Shown piece by piece: positions 15,241-24,991 of a stretch of DNA of 64,000 nt. The stretch is from JAKLIN01 sp049288015. GTDB taxonomy: Archaea; Nanobdellota; Nanobdellia; Pacearchaeales; GW2011-AR1. The translations under genes and the position numbers were made by a program. Each line of letters opens with the position of its first letter. The first letter of the stretch is position 1. The stretch is from contig JBAQGX010000004.1 in assembly GCA_049288015.1 (NCBI GenBank), positions 1 through 64,000 of the forward strand, given 5' to 3'. The notes under the pieces were generated by a model. That model saw nothing but the letters and a program-made list of their open reading frames with translations, did no database searches and had not been told where the DNA came from.

Positions 15241-17961
15241 ATGGTTGATTCGGAGACTAAAGCTTTTTTTGAAAAGTCGAAGAAATTTTTCAGCAAAAAG
15301 AATGTTCAGTGGATTATAACTGCAATAATTCTTCTTGTTATAATATTTACTGCAACAAGTATAAGGCTTTCTAATGTTTCTCTGCTTGTAGATCCTACAT
15401 CTGGAAATTATACTCTATCCGATCCAGATGCATTGTTATGGATGAGGCTGGAGGGACATTTACTTCAGTATGGAAATCTAAATGGTATCGATACTATGAG
15501 ATATCCTGCATTGAATGTTACTTACAGCCATGAAATGCTAGTTTATGTTGTCGTTGATGCATATAAGATTATAAGCTCTTTTGATAATAAGATTACTTAT
15601 CAGTTTTTGGATGTGGTCTATCCGGCTTATGCATTTTTAATAGGCCTTATAATTTTCTTCTTCCTCATTTATGTTCTTACAAATTCGAAGACTGCCGCGA
15701 TTCTTGCAAGCGCTTTTTTAGCTTATTCTCCTGCATATTTATTTAGAACTATTTCTGGAGTTTCGGGACATGAAGCACTTGGAATAATGTTCTTATTTGC
15801 AGTTTTCTTAGCATTTGTTTTAGGAATAAAGAAATTTAGTAAAAATTGGAAACAAACGGCTATTTGGAGTATTGTTGTTGGACTACTTACAACATTCTCT
15901 TTTGCATCATGGGGAGGAACAATAAATTTTATATTTTTGATTTTGCCTCTTGCATTATTGCTTTACTACTTGTTTAATATCGAAGAAGACAACATTAAGT
16001 TAAAATACAAATTCATTGCATTCTATTTTATTTGGATTTTAACTGCAACACTTGGAACTCTACTGGTTAATTTTACTCCCTCTAACTTATATTCTATTTT
16101 CTTTGAAGCTTCGGGAGCTCTTGTTCCTGCTGTATTATTGTTTGTACTTGTTGATACTATCTTGAACTATTATAAGCCAGTTAAGAAATCCAAATTCAGG
16201 TTAATCTTCTCTGCAATAGCAACTTTGGTTCTTGGATTTATTGGACTTGCAACTTTAGGAAAAGGAGGATTTGGTTTAATCTCAAATATTTACCAAGCCT
16301 TGATACATCCTCTTGGAACAAACAGAGTTGGACTGACTGTTGCTTATTATGCACAGCCTTATCTTACAGACTTTCAATCACAGACACTTCTTTCTTTCTT
16401 TTGGATATTCCTTCTTGGTCTAGCAATAATATGCATTGAAATAACAAAAGGAGTAAAGTCTGTTAAACATAGGATTTATTTGTCTATAGCAGGAATTGCT
16501 GCAATTGCTGGAATATTATTCAGCAGATACTCTTCATCTAGTGTTCTTAACGGAGTAAATTTCCTAAGTCAGTCAATTTATTTTTTAAGTTTTGCCATTC
16601 TCGTTATTTGCCTATTGTGGATATATTACAAAGATAAACATAAAATTGATGATTCAATGATTTTTATTTTCCCTTTCATGATGATCATGCTCATAACGGT
16701 AAGAGCAGCCGCAAGAACAATATTCATGGTAGTTCCATTTATGGCACTTGCAGGGGGATTGTTAATTGTAAAGTCAGCAGAGTATATGAAGAAATCAAAG
16801 GGACATGAGAGAGCTTACGTTGCAGGAGGATTATTGGTTGTAGCTTTGGCATTATCCTTTTTTTATTTAGCTGGAAATCCTTTTACTTCGAGCTCAGGAG
16901 CTTATGTATTATCTTCTGCGCAAGCAAAACAAGTTGGTCCTCTTACGAATGACCAGTGGGAGAATGCAATGGCTTGGGTCAGAAATGACACTGCTCCGGG
17001 AAGTGTCTTCCTTCATTGGTGGGATTATGGTTATATTTTACAGACAATTGGACTAAGGACAACTGTTCTAGATGGAGGAAATTATAATGCCTATTGGGAT
17101 CATCTTATGGGGAGATATGTCCTTACAACACCAGATCCAAATACAGCATTTGCATTCATGAAAGCACAGAATGTTTCTTATCTTCTGATAGATTTTACTG
17201 ACTTTGGAAAATATTCTGCGTTTTCTAGTATAGGAAGTGATTCTAATGGAACGGACAGATTTGCGGCTCCCACTCTTCTTGCGTCAGATCCTTCACAGCA
17301 GCAAAATACCAGCAATGGAACAGTAAGAGTTTACTTAGGCCAGACTTTTGTTGATCAAGATATAGTCTATCAGGGAACTTTTCTTCCAGGGGTTTCTTCG
17401 ACGAATGGAGGAGTAACTTCTAATTTTAATTCATATCTTATTGGAACAGTAATGTCCTACTCACAAAGCAGCAATGGTTCTGTATCAATTCAACAGCCAG
17501 ATGGTGTATTTTACTACAACAATCAGAGATATAGTCTTCCTCTGAGATATGTTTATTATAACAACAACATAATTGATTTTGGTACTGGAATAAATGCTAC
17601 TTTCATGATTATTCCAAGTCTCTCCACGCAAAGTGGACAAATTCAGCTTGATCCACTTGGTGCAGGAATTTATCTTTCTCCAAAGGTTCAGCAGAGCTTG
17701 TATGCAAGATTATATCTTATGAATGATCCTTATGGTCAGTATAAAACATTCACTCTTGCAAATGTTCAGGAGAATGATATAGTAAACAATCTAAGATCTC
17801 AAGGAGTCAATCTTGGGGAATTTGTTTACTTTCAAGGACAACTGCTTGCACCATTAAAGATTTGGAAGACAACTTATCCTTCAGATATTCTTGATCTTCC
17901 TCAATTTAGACAACCTAGTGGAGCATATGCAGGTCTTGATAATTTAACTTTGACAGATTAA
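15241..17961 (+). CDS. aglB: oligosaccharyltransferase AglB/Stt3
   Basis: 906 residues. About a dozen membrane helices fill residues 18-540; the first exoplasmic loop carries SDPDALLWMRLEGHL, matching the catalytic metal-binding DxD region, and the acceptor-recognition motif WWDYG is at 593-597. The soluble C-terminal domain is beta-rich. The enzyme transfers a lipid-linked glycan to Asn in N-X-S/T on exported proteins. Its likely clients are the many sequon-rich surface proteins in this window. No glycan assembly genes lie next to it; it is transcribed from its own promoter (TTTTTAAA about 28 nt upstream). Confidence 0.93.
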   Translation: MVDSETKAFFEKSKKFFSKKNVQWIITAIILLVIIFTATSIRLSNVSLLVDPTSGNYTLSDPDALLWMRLEGHLLQYGNLNGIDTMRYPALNVTYSHEMLVYVVVDAYKIISSFDNKITYQFLDVVYPAYAFLIGLIIFFFLIYVLTNSKTAAILASAFLAYSPAYLFRTISGVSGHEALGIMFLFAVFLAFVLGIKKFSKNWKQTAIWSIVVGLLTTFSFASWGGTINFIFLILPLALLLYYLFNIEEDNIKLKYKFIAFYFIWILTATLGTLLVNFTPSNLYSIFFEASGALVPAVLLFVLVDTILNYYKPVKKSKFRLIFSAIATLVLGFIGLATLGKGGFGLISNIYQALIHPLGTNRVGLTVAYYAQPYLTDFQSQTLLSFFWIFLLGLAIICIEITKGVKSVKHRIYLSIAGIAAIAGILFSRYSSSSVLNGVNFLSQSIYFLSFAILVICLLWIYYKDKHKIDDSMIFIFPFMMIMLITVRAAARTIFMVVPFMALAGGLLIVKSAEYMKKSKGHERAYVAGGLLVVALALSFFYLAGNPFTSSSGAYVLSSAQAKQVGPLTNDQWENAMAWVRNDTAPGSVFLHWWDYGYILQTIGLRTTVLDGGNYNAYWDHLMGRYVLTTPDPNTAFAFMKAQNVSYLLIDFTDFGKYSAFSSIGSDSNGTDRFAAPTLLASDPSQQQNTSNGTVRVYLGQTFVDQDIVYQGTFLPGVSSTNGGVTSNFNSYLIGTVMSYSQSSNGSVSIQQPDGVFYYNNQRYSLPLRYVYYNNNIIDFGTGINATFMIIPSLSTQSGQIQLDPLGAGIYLSPKVQQSLYARLYLMNDPYGQYKTFTLANVQENDIVNNLRSQGVNLGEFVYFQGQLLAPLKIWKTTYPSDILDLPQFRQPSGAYAGLDNLTLTD

Positions 17962-18004
17962 GTATTATAAAAAAGATTATAAAGTTATTTTTTGTAAGTG
18001 CTAT

Positions 18005-18511
18005 ATGGGTAAAAGAGGTGTAGATCCAGTCATCGCAGTCTTGCTTCTCGTCGCTCTTACTGTTTCTTTGGGAGTGGGGATTTTTGTTTGGTCAAGGAGT
18101 TATGTTTCAAAAACAACTGAAAGCGCTTCCACTCAAGAGGCATGTTCTGGAGTAAAATTCAGTGCAGCAGATTTTTGCTACAATACTGCTTTGACAACAA
18201 ACATAAATAACAACAACCAAGAAAAGTCTACTAACATAAGATTTGACGTTGAAAATGATGCATCGCAAAATATTTCCAGTTTCCAATTAGTACTTGATGA
18301 AGTATCTGGCGATTCAACAACAATCTCAACCATTCCTTATAGTGAAGCTCCTTCAATTCCGGGAGGAAAGCGATTAACTTCAGATTTTATTTCAAACACT
18401 AGTCCAATAACTGCGATTCATGTGGCTCCCCAGATTGAATTTAATAACCAACCAGTAGACTGTTATGAAGAAGAGCAGATTGTTGATACAGGAGGAATAA
18501 CTTCATGCTAG
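18005..18511 (+). CDS. archaeal type IV pilin-like protein
   Basis: 168 residues with a type IV pilin N-terminus: a short basic leader (MGKRG), then VDPVIAVLLLVALTVSLGVGIFVW, the hydrophobic helix that packs into the filament core. The rest is a beta-rich head with Cys pairs (QEACSG, ADFCYN, PVDCYE) and sequons. The leader Gly would be the prepilin peptidase site. ATTATAAA lies 29 nt before the ATG. The stop overlaps the next gene by 7 nt, so the pilin and the C25 protease are co-transcribed. No pilus ATPase is seen in the window. Confidence 0.85.
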   Translation: MGKRGVDPVIAVLLLVALTVSLGVGIFVWSRSYVSKTTESASTQEACSGVKFSAADFCYNTALTTNINNNNQEKSTNIRFDVENDASQNISSFQLVLDEVSGDSTTISTIPYSEAPSIPGGKRLTSDFISNTSPITAIHVAPQIEFNNQPVDCYEEEQIVDTGGITSC

Positions 18512-21500
18512 GACAAAGATTATTATTTCTAGGAATTATTCTAGTTGTCTCTTTGAGCTATATTTCTGCTTCGGGAATATCAATAAATCCACCTTCAATT
18601 GTTCAGGGGACTTATGCAAACATAACTATCAGTCTGTCTCAATACAATGGCTATGTTTATTTTTATCAACCTGGATCTACAAGTCCAGTCAATGTGAATC
18701 TTAATCTTGGATGCGGCAACAATTGTACCCCAAACACTTATTCTTACAACTTTTCTTCAATTTCTTTTTCTCCCGGAAATTACATAATGTCTGTCTTTTC
18801 GCTTGATCCTTCAAACACAGGATGGGTTAATTCTACTTTTACTATAATATCTGGGACATGCACTGCCTCCAATGGAGGAATTAATTATTATGTTGGCGGC
18901 GTAGTTACTGGACCATATGGCTCTCAAACTGATACATGTCTTTCTGACGGAAAAACTCTTGAGGAATATTATTGTTCTGGTTCAAATATTAGTATGAGTA
19001 CTTATGTATGCACAAATGGATGCAGCAACGGATATTGCCTTCCTGCAGTATGCACTGGTTTTGGACAAACCTCTTGTGGCTCTTCATGTTGTAACAGTGG
19101 ACAAGCTTGCAGCAATAATACCTGCGTCAGTCCGCAATCGTCATATACTGAGAATAGTACATGCGGCAACGGAGTTGTTGATTTTCAGTCGGGAGAAGTT
19201 TGTGATGTAAATAATTTTACACAGCAAGATGGATCTATTGCTAGTTGTGCTTCTCAACTCGGGAAAGGATATTATGGAAGTTTAGGATGCAGCACTGATT
19301 GCAAGATAATTGATACTTCACAATGCGTAAATCAGTCGACGTCAACTTGCTCCGATGGAACTTTTGCAAATCAGTGCTCTATTAACCAACCCTATTATTG
19401 CAATCAATTAAGTCTTTTGGGAATACCTCTTTCTAATTATTTATCTTACAATTGTTTTGTTTGTGGGTGCCCTTCTGGAACTGTGTGTTCTTCTATTGGA
19501 ACAAACTGTGTAGTTGCTTCTACACTTCAATCTACTATTTCATCTCCACCCCCAATAGGATTAAACCAAAAAAATTCTTCATTATACAAACCGAATATGG
19601 TTTTCCTCCTGTCGGATGCTAACTGGGAAAGTGTTTTGCCTTTTGTTTCTACAACAACCTGGACTGACAGTTTGGGAAATATAAACAAGTATCCCTCATT
19701 AATTTATTACGATCAGGGACAGGGTCAGGATGTTTATGTTTTTGATGCAAGTTCAATAATCAATTTTATGCAACAATATAGTCCTTCAAAAGTTATCATT
19801 GTTGGGAATAGCCCTCAGCAATTAGATGATTCTCTTGTGGCTTCTCCTTCTGTAGGAGCAGGGTTACAAATCAGCCAGATTCAAAGAATTAATCCTCAAG
19901 ATTATCTTGGCTACTGGAGCTCATTTAATACTGTTGTTTATGTTGAGGATAATTATACACTTGGTTTATTGGCTTCAACTTATGCTTCTTTGATAGATGC
20001 ACCATTGATTATTCAGGGAAGCAGTGTTGATTCTTCTGCAGTTTTCTCTGGGAGAAATGTAATATGTGTTGGAAATGTAAATCCCTCTGGAAGCAGCTGT
20101 TCCCAAACCTATACTCTTTCACAATTGCAAAATCAGTATGTCAACCAAACTGGAACTAATAAAGTTGTATTGGTAAATCCTAATGATTGGACTAATGGAG
20201 AGTCATTGACAACTGTAGGTGAGAGTCAGAAGCTCATATCGGACAATGTACAAGAAATATTCCTTAAAACTTCTTTAGTATCACCTTTTTTGGCATCAGC
20301 AAGACAAGAACTTTTATTCAGCACAACGCAAACATCTGACTTTGCAATAAATTCTGCGCTAAAGGCCCAGATTAGTTCAATGAATGTAAAATATCTGACT
20401 ATAATGGCTTCTCCCTTGACAATTCCAGCCAGCCAGTATATGTATAGTGTTGGAGGAGAAGATATATACAAATCACTTGATCAGACTGAATATGCAGACA
20501 CAGATAATGATGGATATCCTAATATTGACACGGGAAGAATAATGGGATTCAGTTCTTCTGATGTTTCAAGCTATGTTGCAAGAGATTTATTTTATTCTGC
20601 ATTCCCAAGAACAAATAGCATGATGTTTATGGCAAGCTCTTTTCAGTACATGATAGATGATGCAAATAGTTTGGCCAGCAGATTTAAAGGTCAAGGGTAT
20701 AATTCTACTACATCTACTTCATTACAAATTGCTCCCACTTTTAATTCTAGCTTATGGCTAAATCGAGATTTGATAGATTATATGGATCATGGAAATTGGA
20801 ACTGGGCAGGAATTTATTCGCAAAGCGTTCCTGTTTTAAGTAGTTCCTTAGTCTTTGCCGATGCGTGTTCAACTTGTTCTGTTTCTGGAGAGAATGTTCA
20901 GGATCCGTCTTCATTTTGTAATTGGGTTATAAAACAAGGTAGCGTTGGAATTTTAGGTGAAGTAAGCGTCGGATTTACTGGAAGCAATATTTTTGATAAT
21001 ACTTTGAATGAGCTCTATTTTACCAATTCTGCAACACTTGGACAAGCATTTACAGATTCTTATAGCCCTGCAAATTTTATGGCTAGTAATTATAGTCTAT
21101 ATTATATGACTACTCTTATCGGAGATCCAATGTTCCAAATTCAATCTTGTTCTGATGGCACTAATTTTGGACAGTGTTCTTCAGCTAAACCTAATTATTG
21201 TAATATAGATGGAAGTCTAGTTGCAAAGGCAGGAATCTGCGGATGTCCTAGCGGCTATAGTGTGTTGGGTGATTCATGTGTCAAAGAGTGTTCTGATGGC
21301 ACTCTGGTAGGACAATGTTCCCAAAATCCTGTTCATTCTATCTATTGCAATAGCAGTGGAAGTTTAGTAGACAATGCAACTTTATGTGGTTGTCCTAGTG
21401 GCTATATTATTTCAGGAGGGGTATGTACACAATCTTGTTCTGATGGTACCTATTTGGGACAGTGTTCTTCAAATGAACCTATGTATTGTAACAGCACGGG

Positions 21501-22086
21501 ATCTTTAGTAAGTAATGTAAGCGTTTGCGGTTGCCCTACTGGTTATATCATTTCAGAGGGTTTATGTAGTCAATCCTGCTCGGACGGAACTTTAATAGGA
21601 CAATGTTCCTCGACTAAGCCTAATTATTGTAACAATGGAAATTTGATAAACAAAGCTAGTGTTTGCGGTTGCCCTACGGGCTATACTATATCTGGAGAAT
21701 TATGCATTCAGATTTGTTCTGATGGTACTATGGTTGGACGGTGCTCTTCAACCAAACCTAATTATTGTAACAATGGAAATTTGATAAACAAAGCTAGTGT
21801 TTGTGGTTGTCCTAGTGGATATAATGTATCAGGGGATTCATGTAATGTTGTTACACCTCCTAAAATCAGTAGTTCTGTAGCTTCTAGATGTCTCCCCAGC
21901 GGAACTAATGTGACAAATACAGCCTTTTGCTGTAATGGAGGAATGTGGATTACAAAACAAACTCCTAATTTCTGCGGTTGGTGTTCAAACGGAAAGAGTT
22001 GGTGCTGGCCTTGGAATTGGAGACTAGGCTATAATGTTTTGCATTGCGGAACTCATAGTGTAAATGATTATCAAGTTTGCAAATAA
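18505..22086 (+). CDS. secreted gingipain-like (C25) cysteine protease with Cys-rich repeats
   Basis: 1193 residues. A signal peptide (LGQRLLFLGIILVVSLSYISA) is followed by an Ig-like segment and Cys-rich modules. A caspase-fold peptidase C25-like domain covers about 365-880, with candidate catalytic His762 in YMDHGNW and Cys788 in ADACSTC, 26 residues apart; GRIMGFSSSDVSSYV and GEVSVGFTG also fit the family. About six tandem repeats follow from residue 885, each with CSDGT, GQCSS, NYCN and CGCPSGY, probably disulfide-bonded. No membrane anchor is seen. A likely role is extracellular proteolysis or processing of surface proteins; it overlaps the pilin gene and the next gene. Confidence 0.75.
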   Translation: MLGQRLLFLGIILVVSLSYISASGISINPPSIVQGTYANITISLSQYNGYVYFYQPGSTSPVNVNLNLGCGNNCTPNTYSYNFSSISFSPGNYIMSVFSLDPSNTGWVNSTFTIISGTCTASNGGINYYVGGVVTGPYGSQTDTCLSDGKTLEEYYCSGSNISMSTYVCTNGCSNGYCLPAVCTGFGQTSCGSSCCNSGQACSNNTCVSPQSSYTENSTCGNGVVDFQSGEVCDVNNFTQQDGSIASCASQLGKGYYGSLGCSTDCKIIDTSQCVNQSTSTCSDGTFANQCSINQPYYCNQLSLLGIPLSNYLSYNCFVCGCPSGTVCSSIGTNCVVASTLQSTISSPPPIGLNQKNSSLYKPNMVFLLSDANWESVLPFVSTTTWTDSLGNINKYPSLIYYDQGQGQDVYVFDASSIINFMQQYSPSKVIIVGNSPQQLDDSLVASPSVGAGLQISQIQRINPQDYLGYWSSFNTVVYVEDNYTLGLLASTYASLIDAPLIIQGSSVDSSAVFSGRNVICVGNVNPSGSSCSQTYTLSQLQNQYVNQTGTNKVVLVNPNDWTNGESLTTVGESQKLISDNVQEIFLKTSLVSPFLASARQELLFSTTQTSDFAINSALKAQISSMNVKYLTIMASPLTIPASQYMYSVGGEDIYKSLDQTEYADTDNDGYPNIDTGRIMGFSSSDVSSYVARDLFYSAFPRTNSMMFMASSFQYMIDDANSLASRFKGQGYNSTTSTSLQIAPTFNSSLWLNRDLIDYMDHGNWNWAGIYSQSVPVLSSSLVFADACSTCSVSGENVQDPSSFCNWVIKQGSVGILGEVSVGFTGSNIFDNTLNELYFTNSATLGQAFTDSYSPANFMASNYSLYYMTTLIGDPMFQIQSCSDGTNFGQCSSAKPNYCNIDGSLVAKAGICGCPSGYSVLGDSCVKECSDGTLVGQCSQNPVHSIYCNSSGSLVDNATLCGCPSGYIISGGVCTQSCSDGTYLGQCSSNEPMYCNSTGSLVSNVSVCGCPTGYIISEGLCSQSCSDGTLIGQCSSTKPNYCNNGNLINKASVCGCPTGYTISGELCIQICSDGTMVGRCSSTKPNYCNNGNLINKASVCGCPSGYNVSGDSCNVVTPPKISSSVASRCLPSGTNVTNTAFCCNGGMWITKQTPNFCGWCSNGKSWCWPWNWRLGYNVLHCGTHSVNDYQVCK

Positions 22087-22090
22087 TAAA

Positions 22091-22915
22091 ATGGCAAAAC
22101 AAAATATATTCGGGAAGAGAATTTTTATTTTAGTACTTGCAAGCTTATTTTTATTAAGCACTATATCTGCATTGAGCATAAGCATAAACATGAATCCTAC
22201 TTTTAGTCTAGGCCAAAATGTTTCGTTCAGTTACACTTTCCTTTCTAGTTCAGCTATTTCTGGAACTTATACAATAGGGGTCTCCTGTCCTAACGCTCCA
22301 ATTCCTTTGTTAAGTGTTCAAAATTTCAGTTTGGGGGCAAATATCCCTTTGATTCAGGCTTATACTTATATATCAAACTTGACCGATAATGTTGATCCTC
22401 AAACATGTAATACGACAGTTTCTACCATAAGCCCGATAAGTATTTCGCAAAGCCAATCTTTTGCATTGCAAACAAATCCTAGATTTAATTTTAATGTAGC
22501 TGTATGTAAAGACGCACAGTGTAATAGAGCATCAACAATATTTGATCTTGACAATAATATTTATCTTGAGTACATGTCAAATGAGACTAATCTAAGTGTT
22601 AAATCAGTATTGACTTACCCTGATGGAAGCACTGAAAGTCTAAATTTGCCTGCTCAGATTACAGCAAACCAGAAAGGCACTTATTCTTTAAATGTAAATG
22701 CTTCTAAAACAGGTTATAAGACAATCAATGAGCAGATCTCATTCGGAGTTATACAAAGTGAAGTAAATATTCCATATACAAGTATAAGTTCATCACAAAC
22801 TGGGCCAAGCGGTCTTTCTGTCTATATTATAATAATTGCACTTATTGTTCTAGCCTTGATTACTATTGTGTCTTTCATTTTGTTTAGGCTTATAAAAAAG
22901 AGAGAAAAGAAATAA
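22091..22915 (+). CDS. membrane-anchored extracellular Ig-like protein
   Basis: About 274 residues from the ATG at 22091; an upstream ATG at 22064 is possible but would add a non-signal-like stretch. A signal peptide (FGKRIFILVLASLFLLSTISA) leads to a beta-rich extracellular domain with VCKDAQCNRA, and a C-terminal membrane helix (VYIIIIALIVLALITIVSFILF) with a basic tail anchors it. The start lies 4 nt after the protease stop, so the pilin, protease and this protein form one operon. It could hold or assist the protease at the surface. Confidence 0.7.
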   Translation: MAKQNIFGKRIFILVLASLFLLSTISALSISINMNPTFSLGQNVSFSYTFLSSSAISGTYTIGVSCPNAPIPLLSVQNFSLGANIPLIQAYTYISNLTDNVDPQTCNTTVSTISPISISQSQSFALQTNPRFNFNVAVCKDAQCNRASTIFDLDNNIYLEYMSNETNLSVKSVLTYPDGSTESLNLPAQITANQKGTYSLNVNASKTGYKTINEQISFGVIQSEVNIPYTSISSSQTGPSGLSVYIIIIALIVLALITIVSFILFRLIKKREKK

Positions 22916-22954
22916 TTTCTTCTAATTTTTAAACTATTATTTCTTTAGCATATA

Positions 22955-23794
22955 ATGGCAAATACACTTGGAAAAGCAAAGAAGCAGAGAGGAAAAAGTA
23001 ATTCAACGAACAGGCATAAACAGCCAATTCCTTTGATGATAAATGATATCATTGAACAATCTGATTTAATATTGGAAGTTCTTGATGCAAGATTCATTGA
23101 AAAAACAAGACATAAAGAAATAGAAAAAAGGATAGAAGGAATGGAAAAGAGAATAATCTTCGTCCTTAATAAGTCCGATCTTGTTAATGTGCGTGAAATA
23201 AACAGGCAGCTTGAAATAGAAGATATTAAGCCCCATATCTTTTTTTCATCTAGAGAAAGGAAGGGGACAGCAATTTTAAGGAACTACATTAAGAAAGAGG
23301 CTAAGAAAATAAAGAAAGATGCAGTCAACGTTGGGGTTATTGGATATCCTAATACAGGAAAGAGCTCTTTGATAAATGTTCTTATCGGAAAGCCATCTGC
23401 AAAAGTTTCTTCTATTGCAGGGTTTACAAAGTCAATACAAAAAATAAAGCTTTCAAAAGGAATTTATCTTATTGATACCCCTGGAATTATAACTCCTGAA
23501 GAGCAGCTATCAGGAAACAGAGAAAATTCAATAAGAAATTCTCAGATTGGAGCTATTGATTGGAATAGAATAAAGGAACCAGATATTGTTGTTAATAGTT
23601 TGGTAAAAGAATATCCTGGGATACTTGAAAAGTATTATAATATTAATGCAAAAGGAGATTCTGAGACACTCCTTGAAATGCTTGGGCGAAGACTGAACTA
23701 TCTAAAAAGAAATAATATTGTCGACGAAACAAGAACTGCCAAACATATACTAAGGGAATGGCAAGAAGGAAAGATAAGACTTGAAAGATTTTAA
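22955..23794 (+). CDS. circularly permuted GTPase, YlqF/RbgA-like
   Basis: 279 residues. The GTPase motifs appear in permuted order: G4 NKSDL near residue 70, G1 GYPNTGKSS near 130, G2-region T in AGFTKSI, then G3 DTPG near 173. This order defines the YlqF/YawG/Nog2 group, which acts in large-subunit ribosome assembly. The C-terminal helical domain (NIVDETRTAKHILREWQEGK) also fits. A T-rich/TAAA element lies about 28 nt before the ATG. Confidence 0.92.
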   Translation: MANTLGKAKKQRGKSNSTNRHKQPIPLMINDIIEQSDLILEVLDARFIEKTRHKEIEKRIEGMEKRIIFVLNKSDLVNVREINRQLEIEDIKPHIFFSSRERKGTAILRNYIKKEAKKIKKDAVNVGVIGYPNTGKSSLINVLIGKPSAKVSSIAGFTKSIQKIKLSKGIYLIDTPGIITPEEQLSGNRENSIRNSQIGAIDWNRIKEPDIVVNSLVKEYPGILEKYYNINAKGDSETLLEMLGRRLNYLKRNNIVDETRTAKHILREWQEGKIRLERF

Positions 23795-23852
23795 TCATTA
23801 ATATATCTAATTTAGCAACAATCCTTAAATACCTATTTTTAATTGATTTAGT

Positions 23853-24455
23853 ATGCTGAAAAAAGAAATGAGTAAATCAGAGGTTGAGAAGGAACTTCAA
23901 GGTAAGGGGGATTATGTTCAGATAGACAGTTTGAGGAGATTCTTGAAAGAAAATCTTCCTCTTGATGTAAAGAAGTTTTCCTTATCGAAATTGGTACTAA
24001 TTTACGAAGGCAGAAAAATGTTTTCAGAAGCTGCGGATTTATACGGGAAACTTGCAGAAATTTCAATGAATTCTGCAGAGAGATCAGGATATTTAACAAA
24101 GCAGGTTGAAAACTACATAAAGTCTGGATTTTTTGACATGACTGATTTGATTATGAACAAGCTCATCAGCGAGACAGTAAAGTTTACTGACAAGGCAAAA
24201 ATAACATCTTCGATTATAGATTTCTACAAAAAACAAGCGGATATATATGAAAGAGAAAGAAGAAGAAGCAAGGCAGTGGAAATATATGAAAAGCTTCTTA
24301 TAATGAAAATTTCCGATTCAGAAAGAGATCTTGTAAACAAGAAGCTAATGGATTTGTACAAAGCGCTTGGATTGATAGACAAGTATATCAAAATCAAGGA
24401 AGCTCCAAACAAACCTGTCAAGCCTTCTCCAAAGTATGATTATGATGTAGATTAA
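23853..24455 (+). CDS. TPR-like helical repeat protein
   Basis: 200 residues, all helical. Paired helices such as LVLIYEGRKMFSEAADLYGKLAEIS and IDFYKKQADIYERERRRSKAVEIYEKLLIM follow the TPR/SNAP pattern, suggesting a scaffold for protein contacts. No catalytic motif or signal peptide. CTTAAATA lies exactly 29 nt before the ATG. The partner is unknown. Confidence 0.65.
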   Translation: MLKKEMSKSEVEKELQGKGDYVQIDSLRRFLKENLPLDVKKFSLSKLVLIYEGRKMFSEAADLYGKLAEISMNSAERSGYLTKQVENYIKSGFFDMTDLIMNKLISETVKFTDKAKITSSIIDFYKKQADIYERERRRSKAVEIYEKLLIMKISDSERDLVNKKLMDLYKALGLIDKYIKIKEAPNKPVKPSPKYDYDVD

Positions 24456-24495
24456 AACATAATATTTATAATTACAATTTCTTTTGATATATACG

Positions 24496-24951
24496 ATGGA
24501 AAAAAGAGGTCAGTATTATCCTACAAAAAGAAGAAGTGGAGTTTGGATTTTGCTGCTAATAATAGTTGTTGGTGTTGTAATTTATGCAAATAGCCAGGGT
24601 ATAATTCATCTTTCTCTTCCTAGTCTCGGGAATTTAAGCTTGGGATCAAATTCAGTTCAAGCATGTGTGCAAAAAGTGAACAACTGTTCTTCTATAATAA
24701 ATTTAAAATATGGTACCAATGTGACAGTATTAAATGATTCGCAGGCGCAATCTGCAAGTGATGCAAATAGTTTTCTTTCAACTTGGAAAGGTTCCTCACA
24801 GCAAGGTAATATCTCAAGTTATAATGTAACTGCATATCCTATTGTTTTAGTTGCAACAAGATTTGATAATTCCAATGGGAAGTCTCCATACGTTTTTATA
24901 TGCAAATCTGACGGCAATTTGGAAGAGAAATCAAGCTTGGGTCTTTGCTGA
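24496..24951 (+). CDS. small anchored extracellular protein
   Basis: 151 residues from the ATG at 24496; a TTG four codons upstream is less likely because the TATA-like TTTATAAT sits 31 nt before this ATG. A basic cytosolic start (KRGQYYPTKRRSG), one membrane helix (VWILLLIIVVGVVIYA) and an extracellular domain with four Cys (QACVQKVNNCSS, FICKSDG, GLC at the end) and several sequons. The function is unknown. Confidence 0.6.
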   Translation: MEKRGQYYPTKRRSGVWILLLIIVVGVVIYANSQGIIHLSLPSLGNLSLGSNSVQACVQKVNNCSSIINLKYGTNVTVLNDSQAQSASDANSFLSTWKGSSQQGNISSYNVTAYPIVLVATRFDNSNGKSPYVFICKSDGNLEEKSSLGLC

Positions 24952-24991
24952 TTGACAATAAATTTAAAACGTTTATCCAATTATCTTAAGG

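Noticed and set aside
24964..24991. A GAGGTGG sequence as Shine-Dalgarno near the metzincin start
   Set aside because: It lies inside the coding region just after the ATG; the TATA box at 29 nt explains the start as leaderless.
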